Positions 1 to 9,569 of a DNA stretch of 64,000 nucleotides are shown in pieces (position 1 is the stretch's first letter; each line of letters opens with the position of its first letter). Source of the stretch: Prochlorococcus sp. AG-363-P19. GTDB lineage: Bacteria; Cyanobacteriota; Cyanobacteriia; PCC-6307; Cyanobiaceae. Below the pieces are notes generated by a model. It saw only the letters and a list, made by a program, of their open reading frames with translations, was not told the DNA's origin and made no database searches. Made by a program: the position numbers and the translations under genes. The stretch spans positions 1 through 64,000 of the forward strand of contig QCGG01000005.1 in NCBI GenBank assembly GCA_003280055.1, given 5' to 3'.

Positions 1-270
1 AAACGCTGGATGACCCACTAAATACAGCGGCAGTGCATTTTCAGGATGTGCTGTTTCATAGACAGCAAACTCTGTACCCATTGTCTTGGAGCGCCAAAGG
101 GGTTCTTCTGACACATCAAGCTGACTCCACAACTTGCCATAGCCAGGAATAATTAAACGGACGTCATGGCCAAGCTTGGCAAGAGATGGAGGCAATGCCC
201 CTACAACATCACCCATTCCACCAACTTTGACCATCGGCGCACACTCCGCCGCTGCAAAAAGTACGCGCAT
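1..270 (-). CDS. glgA: Glycogen synthase, N-terminal part (runs off the left edge)
   Basis: Transfers glucose from ADP-glucose to growing glycogen in the cytoplasm. Reading the minus strand from the ATG at 268-270 gives 90 open codons to the window edge. The start [20 protein letters not shown] carries the Lys-x-Gly-Gly nucleotide-sugar motif of GT5 synthases (here KVGG), followed by DVVGALP. Only the N-terminal Rossmann portion is present; a full enzyme is about 480-500 residues, so about 400 are missing. It follows menB on the same strand with a 50-base gap and may be read through from menD-menB. The matching branching enzyme glgB lies about 28 kb away in the same window. Confidence 0.93.
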   Translation of the reverse strand, partial: MRVLFAAAECAPMVKVGGMGDVVGALPPSLAKLGHDVRLIIPGYGKLWSQLDVSEEPLWRSKTMGTEFAVYETAHPENALPLYLVGHPAF

Positions 271-320
271 TTCAGACCTTGTAAAAGAGCGAAGACTCTA
301 GATACATAATCCCACGCAAC

Positions 321-1214
321 CTAAGGAAGCCAACCTGATTCAGAGAAATCAGGTTCTCTCTTTTCAAGGAATGCATTTCTGCCTTCAATAGCTTCATCAG
401 TTCTGTAAAAAAGATGCGTGGCCTGACCCGCAAGTTCCTGCAAGCCTACTAATCCATCAGTTTCCGCATTGAAGCCCGCTTTTAAACAACGAATTGCAGT
501 AGGACTATGCCGCAAGATCTCCTTAGCCCAAGCAACCCCCTCCTCTTCAAGCTTTTCTATAGGAACAACAGCATTAACAAGACCCATATCTAAAGCTTGC
601 TGAGCACCATATTGGCGACATAAAAACCAGATTTCTCTTGCCTTACGTTGACCAACAACTCTGGCCAAATATCCAGCCCCAAAACCACCATCAAAGCTAC
701 CCACTTTGGGACCAGTCTGACCAAATACAGCATTCTCAGCAGCCAAACTAAGATCACAAAGCAAATGAAGGACTTGACCGCCGCCAATCGCATATCCAGC
801 GACAAGCGCAATTACAACCTTAGGAAGACTCCTGATAATTCTTTGAAGATCAAGAACATTTAGTCGGGGCAAGCCTGCCTCATCAATATATCCACCATCA
901 CCACGAACACTCTGATCGCCTCCAGAGCAAAAAGCATATCCTCCATCAGCTGCTGGCCCAACGCCGGTCATAAGAACAACCCCTATCGTCTTGTCATCCC
1001 TAATGCGAGTAAAAGCATCACATAGTTCAGAAACCGTGCGGGGTCTAAAAGCATTTCTCTTTTCAGGTCTATTGATTGCGATCCTTGCAATCCCCTCATC
1101 ACACCTATCAAGAAACAAATCCTCATAGTCACACCAGGGTTGCCAATCAATAGAAAAGCTCCCAGGTAATACATTTCTATGTGAATTGCCCTTTCGAGAA
1201 GACTGCTTAGACAT
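321..1214 (-). CDS. menB: 1,4-dihydroxy-2-naphthoyl-CoA synthase
   Basis: Crotonase-fold enzyme that closes the second ring of the naphthoquinone during phylloquinone (photosystem I cofactor) synthesis. The 297-residue protein shows the oxyanion-hole motif CSGGDQ near residues 96-101, the GGG turn at 144-146 and the MenB signature VGSFDGG at 171-177 with its catalytic-site Asp. The ATG at 1212-1214 overlaps the 3' end of menD by 8 bases, so the two are translationally coupled. The first 20 residues are polar and more basic than the rest, as in other MenB proteins with an N-terminal extension. Confidence 0.96.
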   Translation of the reverse strand: MSKQSSRKGNSHRNVLPGSFSIDWQPWCDYEDLFLDRCDEGIARIAINRPEKRNAFRPRTVSELCDAFTRIRDDKTIGVVLMTGVGPAADGGYAFCSGGDQSVRGDGGYIDEAGLPRLNVLDLQRIIRSLPKVVIALVAGYAIGGGQVLHLLCDLSLAAENAVFGQTGPKVGSFDGGFGAGYLARVVGQRKAREIWFLCRQYGAQQALDMGLVNAVVPIEKLEEEGVAWAKEILRHSPTAIRCLKAGFNAETDGLVGLQELAGQATHLFYRTDEAIEGRNAFLEKREPDFSESGWLP

Positions 1215-2970
1215 TGAAATTAGAAATCAAAAGATTTTTAGGCATGGATTCAAAATGCTCAACCAATCCTTTAGCAAGATTGTCTCTTAGAGTGGCATCC
1301 TGATTGCGATGAGTTGATACTTTTAACAAGACAGTGCTTTTTTGGGTTAAAGACCATTCAATAGCAGGTCGTAAATCATCGAGGTATTTTATCTGCCTAA
1401 AGGGTATTGAGTGAGCAGATGCAATCAAAGCAGGATCTACTTTTTGAGGCATTACAAAAAGACGTTCAAATTGATCACGAGAGTCTATTTCTAATTGAAG
1501 TTGTTCAAAGATCCCTCCTCCTTCATTATCTATCAAGAAAACAATCAAATAAGAATCTTCAATATTAGATAGCAACCAACCATTTGTATCATGAAGAAGA
1601 GCCAAATCACCAGTCACTAAAAAAATAGGGTCTTGAGCACAAAGTCCCATTGCAATTGAAAGAGTCCCATCTATGCCAGAAGCACCTCGAAATCCAAAAC
1701 ATCGCCTGTTTTGAGATCGCTCTCCAGCAAATTTTATCCAGTCTCTGACAGGGCTACTAGCCGACAACATTACAGGTAAATCCTTTGGCAACAAACGAGG
1801 CAACCATCTAGCAAGAGATGGTTCAGTAATAAGTCCTTTAAGTGGGAGTTGATCATTCAACCAAGCTTGAGCAATTCGATCAATAGTCTTCCACTGTTGA
1901 AAATCAGTTTTTGCTTTTTGCTTAGGGAATGAATTCTTATTCGCAATTTCAAATTGCTCAATCCAATTCGAAAGACCTCCATTCCACTGAATCGCAAGAC
2001 CTAAAGGGTCAAGATTCCTAAAACCACCTTCTGTAATTAACACCTGAGCAGAGTTAATCCCCTTAAGCCAACGCTCAAGATTTCTACTTGCAGGTATTGG
2101 TCCAAGCCGTAAGACCTGTATCTTCGCCTTTTGATCATGCAGCTTTCTTAAAGGGAGCAACAGATCCCAAGCGCGAACAACTCCTTCCTGATCAAAGGGT
2201 ACACCAGACAATGGATCGGCAAATATTGGCCAACCTGTAATAGCCTGCCATCTAGAAACAGCATTTATGAATCCTGGTAAGTCTTGACTCAATCCTTGCC
2301 AAGGACCTGCCACTATGACTCCAGGCAATAATGGGTCTAACCAGGGAAATGGTGGCTTGACAGGTTGAGTCAATAAAAATTCCTTTCTTTTGAGGAGAGG
2401 ATCAGAATCTCTATGAAGAGCCGGGGTCCATTCAGAAAAAATTGTTGATTGCTCTAAAAGGGATGCGTGCAAAGGCTCCTCAAAAGGAAGATTTATATGC
2501 ACTGGTCCTGCAGGAGAATGCGCTTTTTCCCAAGCCTCATTAACCAAGGACTCCAAATACTCCTCATTAAAACAATGAGCTCCTTCCAAAGGTCCACTAA
2601 AAAACTCCCGACAAACTGACCGAAGAAAATCTTCTTGATTAACAGTCTGGTTAGACCCGCAATCTTTCAAACGGCTTGGTCGATCAGCTGTTAGAAGCAA
2701 TAAAGGTTGGCAGGAGCGATCCGCTTCGACGGCTGCAGGGAGCAAATTTGCTACAGCGGTTCCTGAAGTTGTAATAACAGCAGAGGCCACACCTTTAACA
2801 ACGCTTCTGCCAAGGGCAAAAAAAGCGGCCGATCGCTCATCAATAGATGTCCGAAGAGCTAACTGATTACTCCTAGCAAAAAATCCAGAAGCGAGAGCTA
2901 AAGGTCCAGATCGACTCCCCGGGCAAAGAACAATATCTTGCAAACCTTTTGCATGAAAAGCATTCAGCAA
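1207..2970 (-). CDS. menD: SEPHCHC synthase (menaquinone/phylloquinone pathway, MenD)
   Basis: ThDP-dependent enzyme that joins 2-oxoglutarate to isochorismate, an early step of phylloquinone synthesis. The N-terminal motif [13 protein letters not shown] and the C-terminal ThDP/Mg region around [13 protein letters not shown] are typical. The start is uncertain. The frame as given begins at a TTG (2968-2970), but codons upstream back to a stop at 3013-3015 still read like the conserved first helix ([13 protein letters not shown]), with no ATG, GTG or TTG in that stretch. The real start may therefore be ATA at 3003 or another non-standard codon. The gene overlaps menB by 8 bases and is divergent from lepB. 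Confidence 0.93.
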   Translation of the reverse strand: MLNAFHAKGLQDIVLCPGSRSGPLALASGFFARSNQLALRTSIDERSAAFFALGRSVVKGVASAVITTSGTAVANLLPAAVEADRSCQPLLLLTADRPSRLKDCGSNQTVNQEDFLRSVCREFFSGPLEGAHCFNEEYLESLVNEAWEKAHSPAGPVHINLPFEEPLHASLLEQSTIFSEWTPALHRDSDPLLKRKEFLLTQPVKPPFPWLDPLLPGVIVAGPWQGLSQDLPGFINAVSRWQAITGWPIFADPLSGVPFDQEGVVRAWDLLLPLRKLHDQKAKIQVLRLGPIPASRNLERWLKGINSAQVLITEGGFRNLDPLGLAIQWNGGLSNWIEQFEIANKNSFPKQKAKTDFQQWKTIDRIAQAWLNDQLPLKGLITEPSLARWLPRLLPKDLPVMLSASSPVRDWIKFAGERSQNRRCFGFRGASGIDGTLSIAMGLCAQDPIFLVTGDLALLHDTNGWLLSNIEDSYLIVFLIDNEGGGIFEQLQLEIDSRDQFERLFVMPQKVDPALIASAHSIPFRQIKYLDDLRPAIEWSLTQKSTVLLKVSTHRNQDATLRDNLAKGLVEHFESMPKNLLISNFNV

Positions 2971-3076
2971 TTTCAGGGATACATAAAGATTGGTCTTTGC
3001 TATAGACAGGACTTAACCCCCAACTAATACGATCCTCGGACAAGAAGTCCTTCAAGCCAAAACCACAATATTTCCT

Positions 3077-3661
3077 ATGACAGATAACACAACCAAAACT
3101 CAAAAAAAATCTGGAATTTCATGGAAAAGCCTACTCTTATGGGTATCTCTTGCCTTTTTAATAAGATGGCAGATTATTGAACCTCGGTGGATACCATCTG
3201 GTTCAATGCTCCCAACGTTACAAATCCAAGACAAAATTTTGGTTGAAAAAGTTACACCTCGACTCCTCTCAAGCAACAAAAAGAAATTTCCAATAGACAG
3301 TGTTGTGGTCTTTCACCCTCCTTCAACACTTGTTAATGCAGGATATGAATACAACTCAGCATTAATCAAAAGAGTAGTTGGCCTGCCAGGTGATCAAATT
3401 AAAGTTGAAAATGGCCAGCTATTTCGTAACGGTGAAGTAGTTAAAGAAGGTTGGAGAGAGAGCCCGATGAATTATGCAATGGAAGCCCTAACTATTCCAG
3501 AACATCAGCTATGGGTTCTGGGAGACAACCGGAACAATAGTCTTGACTCCCACTTGTGGGGACCTTTGCCGGAAGAAAACATCATTGGGATAGCTATTTT
3601 GAGGTATTGGCCATTAAAGAGTTTTGGTCCAATTCGGTTCCCCACCCCAAAACAATCTTGA
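3077..3661 (+). CDS. lepB: Signal peptidase I
   Basis: Membrane-anchored Ser/Lys protease that removes signal peptides from exported proteins. The 194-residue protein has one N-terminal membrane segment (about residues 16-34), the nucleophile Ser43 in SGSMLPTL, the general base Lys98 in IKRVVGLPGD, and box E at 149-163 (GDNRNNSLDSHLWGP). Its length is normal for the short cyanobacterial type. It is divergent from menD, with about 60-100 bases between their starts. The next gene starts 52 bases downstream, so shared transcription is possible. Confidence 0.95.
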   Translation: MTDNTTKTQKKSGISWKSLLLWVSLAFLIRWQIIEPRWIPSGSMLPTLQIQDKILVEKVTPRLLSSNKKKFPIDSVVVFHPPSTLVNAGYEYNSALIKRVVGLPGDQIKVENGQLFRNGEVVKEGWRESPMNYAMEALTIPEHQLWVLGDNRNNSLDSHLWGPLPEENIIGIAILRYWPLKSFGPIRFPTPKQS

Positions 3662-3713
3662 GGTTACGAACATGCTGATATAAACTAAGTAAAGTCACAT
3701 TGAACCCACTGGG

Positions 3714-4064
3714 ATGATTAACCCGGAGTTCCTGACCACAGATAGTAATGACGGCCAAGAAAACAATGGCCTTGTTCAGTACCTTCAGGAGCAGTCTCCA
3801 GACGTTCTCCAAAGGATTGCAAAATCTGCAAGCGGTGACATACAAGAAATTATTAGGCATAACGTCCAAGGTCTTTTAGGAATGCTTCCAGGTGAACAGT
3901 TTGAAGTAAAGGTAACTTCTAACAGAGATAACTTGGCAAATATGCTTGCATCAGCAATGATGACTGGCTACTTTCTCCGTCAAATGGAGCAAAGAAAAGA
4001 GTTAGAGGAATCATTATTCTCTGACGAATCAATGGAAGTCAAACCAGAGGATCTCAATCTTTAA
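3714..4064 (+). CDS. DUF760 family protein
   Basis: A 116-residue soluble protein of unknown function that resembles the DUF760 family of cyanobacteria and plastids. The core from about residue 20 to 95 is predicted largely helical, with the stretch IIRHNVQGLLGMLPG followed by FEVKVTSNRDNLANMLASAMMTGYFLR. The C-terminus is acidic. No catalytic motif was recognised. Its last 11 bases overlap the convergent DUF4336 gene. The family assignment is from memory of the pattern; the function is unknown. Confidence 0.85.
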   Translation: MINPEFLTTDSNDGQENNGLVQYLQEQSPDVLQRIAKSASGDIQEIIRHNVQGLLGMLPGEQFEVKVTSNRDNLANMLASAMMTGYFLRQMEQRKELEESLFSDESMEVKPEDLNL

Positions 4065-5259
4065 ATTTACTCAACGGATCAATAGGTACAACACCTGTTT
4101 TCAAGAGAGCTTTATCAACACTCCCAAGAAACCTCCAGTCACCCTCTGATGAGGCCCAATTACGTGATTTAATTTCATTTCTAAATTCACCAATTGTGTT
4201 TTGATTAAATTCAATAGGTGCGCTGAAGTGAGCAGAAATCAACTTGTCAACCCCTTCAAGCTTCATGAGATCATCTAACCATTCAAGAATAGTTTCTTTG
4301 GCTCTTGGAAAGACCAGACGCTCCAAAACAGGTGCTATCTGGAGTAGAGGTCTCTCTTGTCCAATAAGCTCTCGTGCTGAATTTTCCCAACCATCTTTCC
4401 AAGAAAATGGGAAAATTCCAAAATGAGATTTTGGTGAAAACAAACCAGGTCTAAAAGCAAAACGCAAAACGTAAAAAAAAGAAGGAATATCAAGCAAGTC
4501 AGGCCTTAGAAAAGAAGAAAATAAAACCAAACGAGCCCATCCTTTCTTCCTTGCCTCTGGAGTATCTAATAAAGGCTGATCACCCCTATCTCTGGAGTGA
4601 AAAAGCAAGGGAGTCGGATCAAATTCAAAAAGCTCTGGTGGATCTTGATGAATGCCCACTAAAGCATCAGTAACCAAAACAGATCCTGATGGCTTATGAA
4701 AACACGAAACCTCTTGAAACCTCCCTAAGCCAATATCCAAAGGGCCTAAAGAAATCCAGGAGAACAAATCTTCATGCGGATACCCATCATGCAGCAAAAC
4801 CTTAGTGCGATTAATTGGTATGCCTAACCAATTCAAGGGATAATTGACCGGGAAGCTCCACTGTCCAGGGCAAACCCAAATCTCAGCTTTAGGAAATGCT
4901 CTAGAAAGTGCTGGCAAAGAAACCTTATGCTCAAGGCCTGAAGCCGTTGGCTGAACAATTGTTAATACAGGTCCGTGCAATTCCTCTAATTCCGAAAGTT
5001 GATGACGTAGTTCCTCTGTTGGAGGTAGAGGATTGAAAATCATTAAACCGCCACTGACTTTTACAACTGTCAACCTGACTGGGACTGCAACATAATAAAG
5101 ACCTTGCAGCTGCTCAAAACTCCATATTTGTTGGGGGATTATTTCTCTAACCAAGGTTTTCCTGCAACCATAGGGATATAAAGGCAGTAAAGGCCACCAT
5201 GGCCAAAACTTCCCTTTGGAAGAAATTGCTTCTTTAATTTCGATGTTCACTTCTTCCAC
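4054..5259 (-). CDS. DUF4336 domain protein
   Basis: A 401-residue protein resembling the DUF4336 family found in cyanobacteria and plants. Part of it looks like a degenerate metallo-beta-lactamase fold (TPPTEELRHQLSEL, later IWVCPGQWSFPVNYPL), but the HxHxDH zinc motif is absent, so hydrolase activity cannot be inferred. The N-terminus (residues 15-35) is Trp/Pro rich (KFWPWWPLLPLYPYG). It lies one base downstream of the metal permease gene and probably ends the manganese-transporter transcript. Any role in metal supply would be guilt by association only. Confidence 0.8.
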   Translation of the reverse strand: MEEVNIEIKEAISSKGKFWPWWPLLPLYPYGCRKTLVREIIPQQIWSFEQLQGLYYVAVPVRLTVVKVSGGLMIFNPLPPTEELRHQLSELEELHGPVLTIVQPTASGLEHKVSLPALSRAFPKAEIWVCPGQWSFPVNYPLNWLGIPINRTKVLLHDGYPHEDLFSWISLGPLDIGLGRFQEVSCFHKPSGSVLVTDALVGIHQDPPELFEFDPTPLLFHSRDRGDQPLLDTPEARKKGWARLVLFSSFLRPDLLDIPSFFYVLRFAFRPGLFSPKSHFGIFPFSWKDGWENSARELIGQERPLLQIAPVLERLVFPRAKETILEWLDDLMKLEGVDKLISAHFSAPIEFNQNTIGEFRNEIKSRNWASSEGDWRFLGSVDKALLKTGVVPIDPLSKFKD

Positions 5260-5260
5260 A

Positions 5261-6130
5261 CTACGAGGATGAGATATGCTTATTTATTAATATGCCGTAT
5301 CTAGGTGCAAACAAAAAAGCAATCAGAAAAATCAAAGTCTGGACAAGAACAATAGCTCCACCGGTTTCAATATCAAACCAATAACTAATATAAACACCCA
5401 AAAGACTTGAAAAGGCGCTACTTACAATTGCCAGTAAAGTCATCCTATCAAAACGATCTGTAAGCAAATAAGCAGTAGCTCCTGGGGTGATAAGCATCGC
5501 AACAACAAGAATAATACCAACAGTTTGAAGACCAACAACAGCAGTTAATGACAAAGCTGAAAGCAACAAGTAATGCAAAAAGACTGTGTTAATACCTATG
5601 GAACGTGCGTGAGTCGGATCAAAGCAGTAAAGCATCAGGTCTCTTCGAAAAACGAGAAGTAAAGCCACAACCATAAATGCAATAAAAAGGGTTTGACTAA
5701 GATCTTCATTAGAAATACCTAAAGGACTTCCAAAAAGGATATGCATTAAATCAATATTACTTTTAATCTTAGAAACTAATACTAAGCCAAGTGCAAAGAA
5801 ACCTGTAAAAACAAGTCCAATGACTGTATCTTCTTTGACACGCGACTTTTGTTTGATAAATCCAATAAGAGCAACAGAACCTACCCCAAAAACAAAAGCA
5901 CCAACAGAAAAAGGCAGGCCTAGTGCATAAGCAACAACAACACCTGGCATAACTGCATGAGAGACAGCATCTCCCATTAAAGCCCAACCTTTAAGGGTCA
6001 TATAACATGAAAGTAATCCACTTACTCCACCAACAAGAGCACTAATAAAAAGTGCTCTTCGCATGAATTCATGGCTTAAAGGTTCACTCACCCATGAAAA
6101 AGTTGCCAAGGGTAAAGCAATATCACTCAT
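5261..6130 (-). CDS. mntB: Manganese/zinc-type ABC transporter permease
   Basis: Integral membrane channel of a metal importer (ABC-3 family). It has eight or so hydrophobic segments and the family landmarks ALMGDAVSHAVMPGVV near the N-terminus and GLQTVGIILVVAMLITPGATA in the second half. I start it at the ATG at 6128-6130 (MSDIALPLATFSW), which overlaps the ATPase stop as ATGAGTGA. A longer reading from 6184 would overlap the ATPase by more than 60 bases. The metal is judged from the binding protein of the same operon; a Zn-specific name (znuB) would also fit the family. Confidence 0.9.
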   Translation of the reverse strand: MSDIALPLATFSWVSEPLSHEFMRRALFISALVGGVSGLLSCYMTLKGWALMGDAVSHAVMPGVVVAYALGLPFSVGAFVFGVGSVALIGFIKQKSRVKEDTVIGLVFTGFFALGLVLVSKIKSNIDLMHILFGSPLGISNEDLSQTLFIAFMVVALLLVFRRDLMLYCFDPTHARSIGINTVFLHYLLLSALSLTAVVGLQTVGIILVVAMLITPGATAYLLTDRFDRMTLLAIVSSAFSSLLGVYISYWFDIETGGAIVLVQTLIFLIAFLFAPRYGILINKHISSS

Positions 6131-6920
6131 CAGGAGACTCCAAGGATGTAGTACCGGAAAGTAAATCCGGAGGCATTCCACCAAAAGTCATTGTGAGATT
6201 TTCTGGTGTAAAAATCTCTGATGTATTGCCATATGCCAAAACAGTCTTATTTATAAGAGCAACTAGATCACAAAATTCACGAACATGACTTAGATCATGA
6301 GTGGATATCAATATTGAACGCCCTTCTTGCTTGAATTGTCTAAACAATTCCGCCATCAATCTTTCTGTACGTATATCAACTCCATTAAAAGGTTCATCTA
6401 ATAGTAGAACTGAGGCTCGCTGTGCAATAGCACGGGCTAAAAAAGTCCTTTTCCTTTGTCCTCCAGATAGTGTGCCAATAGGTCGATGACGCAAATCGTT
6501 TAATTCAACTCTTTCAAGAGCATGAAAAACAGCCTTCCTATCTGACTCTCTAGGGATACGAAGAGAATTCATAGAGCCATAACGTCCCATCATTACTACA
6601 TCCCAAACGCTAACGGGAAAGGAATAATCAATGCATTCGTTCTGAGGAACATATGCAACCGCTTGAGCACGCTGTGCACTCTGCAAAGAGAGGCCATTAA
6701 TTCGAATGATCCCTCTTGATGGTCTAACAAAGCCCATAAGAGCCTTAAAAAAAGTCGACTTCCCTGCTCCATTCATTCCCACAAGGCCACAAATGCATCC
6801 TGATCTCAAATCAAGACTTGCGTCATAGAGAGCTACATTGCCGTTGTAGTCCACACAGAGCTGATCAGCTTCAATTCTTAAACAATTTCCTAATGAAACA
6901 GAGCGATAATTGTCCTTCAT
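6123..6920 (-). CDS. mntA: Manganese/zinc-type ABC transporter ATP-binding protein
   Basis: Cytoplasmic ATPase that drives the metal importer. It shows Walker A GMNGAGKST, Q-loop YVPQNECID, signature LSGGQRKR, Walker B VLLLDEPFNG and the switch His in STHD. The ATG at 6918-6920 has AAGGA about 10 bases upstream. An upstream TTG at 6926 would overlap the binding-protein stop as TTGA and is less likely. The gene sits in the middle of a binding protein-ATPase-permease operon on the minus strand and overlaps the permease start by 8 bases. Confidence 0.92.
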   Translation of the reverse strand: MKDNYRSVSLGNCLRIEADQLCVDYNGNVALYDASLDLRSGCICGLVGMNGAGKSTFFKALMGFVRPSRGIIRINGLSLQSAQRAQAVAYVPQNECIDYSFPVSVWDVVMMGRYGSMNSLRIPRESDRKAVFHALERVELNDLRHRPIGTLSGGQRKRTFLARAIAQRASVLLLDEPFNGVDIRTERLMAELFRQFKQEGRSILISTHDLSHVREFCDLVALINKTVLAYGNTSEIFTPENLTMTFGGMPPDLLSGTTSLESPDE

Positions 6921-6922
6921 TT

Positions 6923-7864
6923 TCAATTGTCCTTATTAGCTAGTCCATCAACAATTAATGAAACATTGTGGCGCATCAAATCAAGCAAAGTAGAGGCTGG
7001 ACCAGATTTTTCAGAAAGAGAATCTACATAAAAAATTCCACCAAACTCAGCACCACTCGAAGAAGCAACCTCTCTTTGAGGTTTCGAGCTCACAGTGCTC
7101 TCGCAAAAAATTGTCGGTACATTCCGTGCCTTTACAGTTTCAATCAACTTAAGCATCCGTCGAGGGGTTACTTGGCTCTCAGCGTTGACAGGCCATAGGT
7201 AAGCCTCATCCATACCATAATCCTTTGCCAAATAACTAAATGCCCCTTCACAAGTGACCAATACCCTTTTCTCCTTAGGTATTGAAGCAATAGAAGAACG
7301 CAACTCCTGATCAAGCCGCCAGAGTTGCTCTTTATACACCGATCCATTTCGTTCGAAAGTCTTCTTCCCAGATGGGTAGAGACTACTGAACTCCTCAACA
7401 AGCCTATCCACGTAATTCATTGCTTTTTGAGGAGACATCCATAAATGAGGATTTGGCTTGCCGGCATAAACATCACCTTCAATCATCAATGGCTCAATTC
7501 CATCGCTCAAAACAACTACCGGAATATCGCCAGCAGCAGCAACATACTTTTTAGACCAAAGTTCCAGCCCTAGTCCGTTCTCAATGATCAAGTCTGCTTC
7601 GGAGGCTTTAACCAAATCGCTAGGTGTAGGCTTATAACCGTGTATTTCTGATCCTGGTTTAGTTATAGATTTAATTATCATCAGATCACCTGAAACATTT
7701 CTAGCCATATCAGCAAGAATGGTAAAAGTGGTTAACACGACAGGTTTTTGAACCAGACCTTCTCGATTAACACTTCCTGTAGACACCTCACAAGCCCCTA
7801 CCAGAGCAGACATCAATAAAAACATCCCTAAGAAAGAAAGTTTTTTAAAGACAAAAAAATGCAT
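6923..7864 (-). CDS. mntC: Manganese-binding lipoprotein of ABC importer
   Basis: Cluster A-I substrate-binding protein that captures a divalent metal outside the plasma membrane and hands it to the permease. It is a lipoprotein: signal peptide, then lipobox LVGAC with the lipidated Cys at residue 25. The four expected ligands are visible at H75 (EIHGYKP), H140 (NPHLWMSP), E206 (TCEGAF) and D281 (YVDSL). The His-His-Glu-Asp set and its spacing match Mn-type (PsaA/MntC) rather than Zn-type (ZnuA) proteins, which have a third His and a His-rich loop. The ATG at 7862-7864 has AGGAG upstream. Mn would serve photosystem II. Confidence 0.92.
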   Translation of the reverse strand: MHFFVFKKLSFLGMFLLMSALVGACEVSTGSVNREGLVQKPVVLTTFTILADMARNVSGDLMIIKSITKPGSEIHGYKPTPSDLVKASEADLIIENGLGLELWSKKYVAAAGDIPVVVLSDGIEPLMIEGDVYAGKPNPHLWMSPQKAMNYVDRLVEEFSSLYPSGKKTFERNGSVYKEQLWRLDQELRSSIASIPKEKRVLVTCEGAFSYLAKDYGMDEAYLWPVNAESQVTPRRMLKLIETVKARNVPTIFCESTVSSKPQREVASSSGAEFGGIFYVDSLSEKSGPASTLLDLMRHNVSLIVDGLANKDN

Positions 7865-7976
7865 CAATTTCTCCTAGCCCATTTCAATTATTTACATCAA
7901 CTTTATTCATGAATCACAAACCAAATTAAGTAGGGAGAAGGCTTCTAATGATTTCTTATAAAGAGAAGAGACTTTT

Positions 7977-9338
7977 TCAAGAGTTAAAGGCTAAGGGAAT
8001 TGATCTATCACTTAACCAACCACTAGCCTGCTTTAAAAAAGCTGCCCAGTTAACACGCTCTTGCTTGGCGGCATTAGCCACTAATTCTGATGACTGCAAC
8101 TTCAATGCTTCAAGATCAGGTTCGGCAACACCACTATTAAGAGCAAGCCAATCCGCCATTGACCTTCCCACAACACGGGTCATATAAGCCGCATTCAGAG
8201 CCTGGATGGTACCTGCGGCCAACCAACTTCCACCATCCAATTTTGCCGCAGTCAACAAAGCCTGCCCACTCCATTCAACGACCCCTTGCGCTACAGCTGC
8301 GCCAGCCAATTGGCGAGCGGCTAATTGCATTACCTCTGGCTTCCAAGGACAAGACCAGATTTTTGTCATCTCCTTAATCATCAATCCATTTACTACGGCC
8401 ACTGCAAGTAAATCGACTGATGGAACTGGAGAGGCAAAAACAGCGCCAGCAACTACCCACTGAGTTCGCTGCTGTATCCCACGAAAACGTTCCCGTCGAA
8501 GGCTCTCTAGTTCTGATTGCCATGTTAAATGCAATCTTGCGAGTAGTCGCTGCTTGGTGTTATCAAGGTTTCTCTTAGGCTCACCTAAAAAACTTCTAAT
8601 AGGCATAAATAATTTCTGAAATTCAATCTCATCTTCGTTTCCTGAAAATTTGATCACACGGCCAGTCCATCTATCAGGCAATTGGGCCTGCAATGCTTTT
8701 TCCTGATCAAGCCATCCTCCCTCTCCTTTGTCATTGCATGAAACAACCAGCCATGAAGGTTGACCATCAGGAATTTGTTCCAGCCACAAAAGATCAGCTG
8801 CTCTTAATGGCAAAGGTAAAAAATACAAAAGGGCATCTTTTTCATGAGCCTGATCAGGCCAAAGCCATTCTTCATCTGCCAATGGCAAAGGATCTAACCA
8901 TGAAAAGGAGAGAGGGCAAAGGGATTCAAAATTTTTCTGAAAAGAAAGCTTCTCCGGCAATCCTCCACCGATTGAAGTGACAAGTGCAATGTCTTGTGGG
9001 GAAGTTCTTGCAACTATATTTTTTAGAACTAGAGAGCGCTCTTCACTTTTCGCTAAAGAACCGTCATCTTCCAAGTCTTCAAAATCATTTAAAACATCCT
9101 CACATCTACGAACCCACCCTTGGACAGTAAGTGGCGCTTCAAATTTTGCGACTAAAGGCCTAGATAGCCACCAGAACCCTCCACAAGCAAGAAAAAGCCC
9201 TAATCCACCTCCAGGGAAATGAACCACATCATTGAAAAGCCATGAACCAAAAAGCAAAGTTGCTACTAAAAAGCCCCATTTACCAAGATGATTAAAAGAG
9301 GGGAAAAAACGAACTGAAGGCTGAGATAGAAATTTCAC
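7977..9338 (-). CDS. DUF697/YcjF-like membrane protein
   Basis: A 453-residue protein with two N-terminal hydrophobic stretches (about residues 20-60) and a C-terminal helical domain rich in Ala/Val from about residue 290 (VVAGAVFASPVPSVDLLAVAVVNGLMIKEM), which resembles DUF697. In some cyanobacteria this domain is attached to a GTPase. Here no Walker A (GxxxxGKS) is visible, so the middle part may be a degenerate GTPase or another fold. Function unknown; a membrane-associated role is inferred. A possible 66-codon frame lies 5 bases upstream on the same strand. Confidence 0.75.
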   Translation of the reverse strand: MKFLSQPSVRFFPSFNHLGKWGFLVATLLFGSWLFNDVVHFPGGGLGLFLACGGFWWLSRPLVAKFEAPLTVQGWVRRCEDVLNDFEDLEDDGSLAKSEERSLVLKNIVARTSPQDIALVTSIGGGLPEKLSFQKNFESLCPLSFSWLDPLPLADEEWLWPDQAHEKDALLYFLPLPLRAADLLWLEQIPDGQPSWLVVSCNDKGEGGWLDQEKALQAQLPDRWTGRVIKFSGNEDEIEFQKLFMPIRSFLGEPKRNLDNTKQRLLARLHLTWQSELESLRRERFRGIQQRTQWVVAGAVFASPVPSVDLLAVAVVNGLMIKEMTKIWSCPWKPEVMQLAARQLAGAAVAQGVVEWSGQALLTAAKLDGGSWLAAGTIQALNAAYMTRVVGRSMADWLALNSGVAEPDLEALKLQSSELVANAAKQERVNWAAFLKQASGWLSDRSIPLAFNS

Positions 9339-9343
9339 TTCGC

Positions 9344-9544
9344 CTATGCGTATTTAACTCTTATTAGCTCAATTAACCGGGAAGGCAAATCATGAATTGC
9401 ATAGTCTTTGAGGATGGTCACAAAAAGGCAAAAAAAACAAAAAGTTGTTAGGGCAGTCAATAAGAGGGTTTTTAGCAATTCCTTAAAAGCAAATCCTTGC
9501 CGAAAAAAAAATTGGTCGACATTGCAGCCTACGATGAGTAACAA
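9344..9544 (-). CDS. Possible small membrane protein (doubtful)
   Basis: A 66-codon frame that starts at TTG (9542-9544) and ends 5 bases before the DUF697-like gene. It contains one convincing hydrophobic segment (about residues 24-44, LLLTALTTFCFFCLFVTIL) flanked by charged residues, which is a plausible single-pass protein. Against it: no ATG, no clear ribosome binding site, and its start is only 25 bases from the divergent gene at 9570, leaving little room for two promoters. I do not recognise a family. It could equally be the 5' leader of the DUF697 gene. Confidence 0.25.
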   Translation of the reverse strand: MLLIVGCNVDQFFFRQGFAFKELLKTLLLTALTTFCFFCLFVTILKDYAIHDLPSRLIELIRVKYA

Positions 9545-9569
9545 TTCCGCCTAAGAAAAACAAACGTCC

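Noticed and set aside
648-863. 71-codon plus-strand frame inside menB
   Set aside because: Shadow of the real gene on the other strand, with no codon or family support.
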